Assembly: GCA_900642245.1 (NCBI GenBank)
Contig: CAAAJI010000319.1
Coordinates: forward strand, 69,921-80,728
Direction of reading: 5' to 3'
Source: Fragilaria radians
Taxonomy: Eukaryota > Bacillariophyta > Fragilariophyceae > Fragilariales > Fragilariaceae
Length of the DNA stretch: 10,808 nucleotides
The translations under genes were made by a program, and so were the position numbers. Below the pieces are notes generated by a model, which was given only the letters and a program-made list of their open reading frames with translations, searched no databases and had not been told where the DNA came from. Below are positions 7,738-10,808 of this stretch, piece by piece; within the stretch, counting starts at the first letter, position 1, and every line of letters starts with the position of its first letter.

Positions 7738-7945
7738 TGATACAGAAGCATTAACATCTGTTTCTTTCGTACCATCTTCATATGTAGAAATAGTTTTGAG
7801 ATTTTCTCCTCATTCATGTTCTTACGGGGACCAGATGCCAACCTAATTTTTCCAATTTTCTTCATCCAGTTCCATTTCATTACAACTTTTTCAGGAGGAA
7901 CTAATATTTGGAGCTTGCATCGCTATGCAATTTTTGTAGGTAAGT
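7642..7945 (+). repeat. Diverged repeat, copy B, with splice-bounded block
   Basis: Counterpart of 6945-7176, about 700 bp downstream and roughly 60-70 bp longer because of an extra stretch after the CTTCATACATTT block. It ends with the same order of signals: a pyrimidine tract, CAG ending at 7894, a 45-bp block, then GTAAGT at 7940-7945. This suggests duplication of a genomic segment that carried an intron end and a small exon. Confidence 0.55.
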
Positions 7946-8052
7946 GACAAAAGTTTAATCTGATTGGGAAGCATGATAATTACAATGTTAAACCTTTTTC
8001 ATTCTTGAATAATAACTTCTGATTAAAAATCATTACAAATATTATGTTCATT

Positions 8053-8740
8053 TCATCCTGTGAGTATCATTATCTTATCTGGATTCTTAACCCTTGACAA
8101 AGTCACATACAACTGTCCATGTGTGAATATTGTGATTCAAAGTATACACCAACTTGATTGAAAGACTGTTTTTGTGACTTATTTATTGTCATTGCAAATG
8201 CACCTATGACAGAAACTGTTGCCTGTAAAGAGTAAAGGTAATCTTGGATCATCACAACAAAGCGTAATTCTAGGTATTAATACATCTTCTCCAGCAAACT
8301 TTCTTTCAATGAGTTGGCATCTCTAAAGATTTATGTACATACTTAAAAGCTGATTTCTACTTCCATTTGACAACCCTCTTGATGGATTCAGATTTCTAAT
8401 GAGCATCACAAACTGTTCATTTTTAATTTCAAGATCATGTAGAGGAAGGCCTGACAGCTGTAATGTATTTAAGAATCCAACTGGATAAATGCCAGCTTCC
8501 GCTTTATTGACAAAATCAGCACTAAAACAATGATTTGAATCTCCAGGCATATGATTTATTATCTTACTGTTTATCATCTGTGCATCATCATTCTTGACAG
8601 TCTGTATGACCCTTTTGTCAAAATAATGTCCATCATCAAATATGACATGAAAGAGACTTTCTATACTATTTTCCCATAGCCACCATACTATCTAGTAACT
8701 CAGATCTATATCCACCAATAAAAACAGGAAGAATCTATCT
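8053..8740 (-). pseudogene. Helitron-type PIF1-like helicase, C-terminal half, decayed
   Basis: Reading right to left: ILPVFIGGYR (near 8735), preceded by a TAG where the GGDFRQILPV motif would have Gln, then after an apparent internal deletion FDDGHYFDKRVIQTVKNDD, matching the 'YLxERAILTPKNxDV' block. The frame 8577-8323 gives MPGDSN, YPVGFLNTLQLSGLPLHDLE and MLIRNLNPSRGLSNG, the canonical helicase 2A/C-terminal blocks. After a TAG, VLIPRITL follows; a frameshift leads to GAFAMTINKSQKQSFNQVGV, and a second to FTHGQLYVTLSRVKNPD, ending at a TGA at 8055-8053. In intact Helitrons this helicase works with an N-terminal HUH Rep nuclease in rolling-circle transposition. Rep and the Walker A part are absent, and there are at least two frameshifts and several TAG stops. 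A cellular PIF1 helicase is less likely because of the Helitron-like block order and the TE context. Confidence 0.85.
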
Positions 8741-8798
8741 ATTAGTGGGTTCAAACCTCATTAATATTCTTTCTTTTATTCTATGCAGTCCGCATATT

Positions 8799-9262
8799 TC
8801 ATTCTCCCCCATGATCAGGGTCAGCTGCCATATGGTAAGGTATTATTCTTCTTATGTTATGCGTGTCTTCCACAGCATTTACTTTAAGGCGTACTGTTCC
8901 ATTATCATTGACTTGTATGATATCTAATGGTCCTGTGTACGGAGATTCATACTTGTTCCCTTCTCATTTTGGGCCAAAACAAGTGTTGTAAAATAGTTTC
9001 TTCTGTTCTATTTTTTCCTGGATGACACAGAGTAATGTGATACCAATCAAGTGTTGTAAATGTATTGGAACTACTATTTTATTGTTGTAGCATAAAAGTA
9101 ATCTATTGGAATTATATAAAGGTTCTTTCTTGACTGTGGATCACGCGTTTGCACTAATTCCAAATGTTCATAAGACAGAGGGTGGAAGTTGTTATTATCA
9201 GAAGTCTTATTTTTGTACTCATGACATTCAACAAGAGCATAGAATGATTCCTGAAAATCCAT
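8799..9262 (-). pseudogene. Ty3/gypsy-type integrase remnant lacking its catalytic core
   Basis: Reading right to left: FHPLSYEHLELVQTRDPQ matches the spacer before integrase, then YNNKIVVPIHLQ and, one frame over, WYHITLCHPGKNRTEET with FWPKM, the His pair of the H2C2 zinc-binding domain and its WPxM block. The CxxC that should follow and the whole DDE core are absent. The sequence passes within a few bases (near 8955-8968) to NKYESPYTGPLDIIQV, NDNGTVRL and NIRRIIPYH, the integrase C-terminal domain, and ends at a plausible natural TGA (8801-8799). The two parts are in different frames. RT and RNase H are absent upstream. Integrase inserts retroelement cDNA into the genome; this copy cannot. 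The motif matches are strong; the LTR lineage is not resolved. It directly follows the truncated MULE and directly precedes the Helitron piece. Confidence 0.85.
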
Positions 9263-9344
9263 ACAGGATGTGGATTTTTAGGTTTTAGCATCCTACAAGG
9301 ATAGACTGGATCCAAATCCGAGGCTTTTGTTGCTTTGCATCTTC

Positions 9345-10721
9345 TCAAAAGATATGGAAAACATCTAGGACTCTCAAGAAGCAGTCATACATACCGTCTC
9401 GCGGTGTTTTTGTGCGCAAACTATTCCAAAGAGCTGCATTTATCACTCCTTCAGGGCTATTTGTAGACTTTGTTGCAAACAACGGTCTGATATTGCCATA
9501 TGGATAGGTTGATCCCCATATGCCATTTGCATAAGCATTCATCTTCCTTGGATAATGGGGACTTTCCAAAAATGCTCCTCGGTCTTGGATGCAATTGCAA
9601 CAGATAGCAGATGATATCACTCAAAGCTTTTCTTCTTTAGCTGGGAATGCAGTAGCAACTTTGGCAAAGCCTTCTTGTATTGGTCAAACTTGGAGGCATC
9701 TTGAGCCTTGTACATTAGTGGCAGCAGAAACTTTGTGGCTTGTGATGGTGAAAGCTTAAATTGGTGGATAACATTGGGATGAATGTGGCCAGAACAATTT
9801 CTACTGTTTCAAAATATTCCAGCTTCCTCTAGTTGCTGTTAGCATTCATTTGATGACCTTGATCTGAAAATATGCCTGCGTTTATCAAAATCTATTCCGC
9901 TCTTAATGCAATTATATAAGAACCAAATGTATTTTTTGTATCTTCTTTTGGGACCAGTGCTGTTGCTTGTGGAATGCTCAACCGGTTACCAGCTTTTTGA
10001 AAGAGCTGAATCAACACACAATTGTAACCTGCTTCCTGCTTCAGATGACCAGCATCTATTGCAAACACAGGTGACAATGCATTCTCATAATCATTAGAAG
10101 AAAATGTTAAAAATGGATATGATGGAAAGAAATGGTAAAACTTGCCTTGGTTATCTATTTGCAGGCACACTCGGGACTCAGAGTTTCTTTTTCAATGCCC
10201 TTAAAAACTGGGAATTTCTGCGTACAGTTCTTTCACATTTTGACTCTCCATTGAATCATATTCCTTCATAGCTTCTTGAATTAAGCCTTTGTCTTTTTCC
10301 CGAAAACCACTAGTTTGTTTTCATGTACCATTTAATGGATCCCAACATACAATTTGTTAGGTACCAGCATTTCAGATTGGAATTGCTTTTTTGCAACCAT
10401 GTGTGTGCATGACATACTCCCTTTCACTTTCACCATTTGGCAAGGATGCTCCCGGGTGATGTTTGCAACATATTATGCACCAGATGGCACATTTTTTCAA
10501 GAGTATGGATGTTTACAAAACCCTAGCCTCCATGCTGAAATGGAATATTTGCATTCTGGCCCCTCGCAATTATAAATTTTAGGCCCACTTTGTACAATCC
10601 TATGCTTGTTGTTTTCTTTCTTTACGGCATCTTTTATGAATTTAGAAGTAACCCTTGAGGGATCTCTCCCTTCAAAGCATATTCCTTCTTTCAGCTCCAG
10701 ATCCCAATCCCCTATTTCCAT
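9345..10721 (-). pseudogene. MULE (Mutator-like) transposase, frameshifted and truncated
   Basis: Reading right to left: a first ATG at 10721 opens MEIGDWDLELKEG, leading to YNCEGPECKYSISAW, like the N-terminal zinc-binding/MuDR-type region. After frameshifts, FREKDKGLIQEAMKEYDSM precedes CLQIDNQGKFYHF and PVFAIDAGHLKQ, which carries the first catalytic Asp (codon 10056-10054). After a TAG, FSDQG gives the second Asp (9864-9862, same frame). HPNVIHQFKLS and KAQDASKFDQYKKALPKL fill the helical insertion, and STNSPEGVINAALWNS gives the Glu (9452-9450), matching the TSN-x-x-ES-x-N block. The C-terminal SWIM finger is missing; the coding homology ends near 9345 beside the gypsy fragment. MULE transposases move by cut-and-paste with a DDE core. 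At least two frameshifts and two in-frame TAG stops inactivate this copy. Terminal inverted repeats were not found; the 5' end may lie beyond the window. Confidence 0.8.
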
Positions 10722-10808
10722 TTTTTGCAAAACCCTTTTCTATGAGTGGACAATAGATGTAAATTACAGCATTTAGTGATTAAAAACAATCAATATATAA
10801 AGTTAATC
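10722..10808. other. AT-rich flank of the MULE remnant
   Basis: No coding or repeat signal beyond AT-richness. The 5' untranslated part and terminal inverted repeat of the MULE would be expected here or just outside the window. Confidence 0.3.

Noticed and set aside
8980..9060. 13-bp direct repeat CAAGTGTTGTAAA (8980-8992 and 9048-9060)
   Set aside because: Both copies fall inside the integrase zinc-binding coding sequence, where they encode different, family-conserved residues; likely coincidence.
1..10808. Bacterial or phage origin, CRISPR array, tRNA or rRNA genes
   Set aside because: All recognised families are eukaryotic transposons or CRN-type proteins; no regular repeat-spacer array, cloverleaf or rRNA-like sequence was seen.

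Overview
This is a eukaryotic, AT-rich stretch dominated by decayed transposable elements, with one conspicuous host-type gene copy in the middle. No rRNA, tRNA, CRISPR array or operon-like gene packing was seen. The mix points to a stramenopile-like protist (oomycete or diatom type), although an early-diverging fungus is possible: a Crinkler (CRN) gene, a LINE with a C-terminal RNase H, a copia RNase H tail, a gypsy integrase of the H2C2 type, a Helitron PIF1-like helicase and a MULE transposase. The taxonomic call is an inference from protein families, not a search.

Layout. 1-1155 (minus): 3' part of a LINE ORF2 (end of the RT region, then RNase H), running off the left edge. 1159-1474 (plus): end of a copia-type Pol. 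2116-2472 (minus): BED-like zinc-finger N-terminus of a hAT-type transposase, carrying a G-rich tract. 2635-3102 (minus): an unrecognised frame of about 155 codons with three stops. 4069-4311 (plus): a small hypothetical ORF that looks coding. 4652-6571 (plus): the centrepiece, a CRN-header/P-loop NTPase/REase-like gene that keeps a single frame for 639 codons but has three internal TGA codons and a Walker A lysine replaced by methionine. 6651-6943 (plus): a second, gap-free but broken copy of the end of that gene. 6945-7945: a diverged pair of non-coding repeats, each containing a block bounded by splice-site-like sequences. 8053-10721 (minus): three element remnants head to tail on one strand, in the order of their own reading MULE, gypsy, Helitron, each truncated or internally deleted.

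No genes here form an operon or pathway. The biological interest is (a) whether the CRN copy is a fresh pseudogene or is read through at UGA, (b) the partial duplication of its nuclease-like end, and (c) rearranged transposon pieces, notably a gypsy integrase in which the zinc-binding region runs directly into the C-terminal domain with the catalytic core missing.

All motif recognition was done by eye from translated sequence. Identities quoted are hand counts, and family assignments rest on remembered family patterns, not on database searches.
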